Origin: an uncultured bacterium
Lineage (GTDB): Bacteria > Bacteroidota > Bacteroidia > Bacteroidales > JACABE01
Direction of reading: 5' to 3'
Length of the DNA stretch: 5,402 bases
Assembly: GCA_903911455.1 (NCBI GenBank)
Contig: CAIWDQ010000523.1
Location: 1 to 5,402 of the forward strand
Numbering within the stretch: position 1 is the stretch's first letter; each line of letters begins with the position of its first letter. The notes below the pieces were generated by a model. The model did not search any database, had not been told where the DNA came from, and worked only from the letters and a program-made list of their open reading frames with translations. Made by a program: the position numbers and the translations under genes. Below are positions 5,318 through 5,402 of the stretch, one piece after another.

Positions 5318-5402
5318 AAGAGTACATAAACGTCGTATTATTCTTAAACATCACATTATGATTTGATAAGAATAAAGAATTAGATTTTTTTAATGAATTA
5401 AA

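Noticed and set aside
5108..5329. Plus-strand open frame of 73 codons (LTVESEA repeats)
   Set aside because: It is the same array read on the other strand, with a TTG start and no independent coding evidence.
5022..5354. Minus-strand open frame of 110 codons (TRQST-type repeats)
   Set aside because: It is a translation of the 21-bp array. Frames are open on both strands there, it would start with GTG, and the flanking residues show no domain or signal sequence.

Overview
This is an AT-rich window with the signature of Bacteroidota, probably a Bacteroidales/Marinilabiliales-type marine or gut relative. The grounds are A/T-rich leaders without Shine-Dalgarno sequences, at least one TAnnTTTG-type -7 box, the protein families (a secreted M23-LysM peptidase, GNAT/YghO-like acyltransferases, a small lipoprotein, an FN3-like protein), and the short tandem repeats between genes. 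The genus cannot be fixed from the sequence.

Layout. Positions 1-99 hold a 21-bp tandem repeat cut by the window edge. Positions 100-361 hold no gene that I can support, only an AT-rich inverted repeat (161-191) and a degenerate dispersed-type repeat (about 272-336). A secreted M23 metallopeptidase with a C-terminal LysM domain lies on the minus strand (362-1261). A divergent promoter region (1262-1436) leads to a small, very basic putative lipoprotein (1437-1676, plus). Two tandem paralogous GNAT-like acyltransferase genes follow on the plus strand (1789-2913 and 3058-4185). They are separated by an intrinsic terminator, so each appears to be its own transcription unit. The second converges on a minus-strand gene for a 207-residue cytosolic-looking protein with an FN3-like C-terminus (4381-5004). 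The 195 bp between these two genes is filled with repeats: a heptad array at each end, a REP-like hairpin and a terminator. Positions 5005-5402 have no convincing gene. They hold a striking GC-rich array of ten 21-bp units (5108-5317), upstream of the FN3-like gene, and plain AT-rich DNA on both sides.

Function. The genes do not form an obvious pathway. The peptidase and the lipoprotein belong to the cell envelope. The two acyltransferases could act on lipid or amino-acyl substrates; a link to bacterial sphingolipid N-acylation is only a family-level guess. The least ordinary content is the repeats. Both ends of the window carry exact 21-bp arrays that share a CTsTCGrsT core, and the other tandem arrays are built on 7-bp units. 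I see no mobile element, CRISPR array, tRNA or rRNA.
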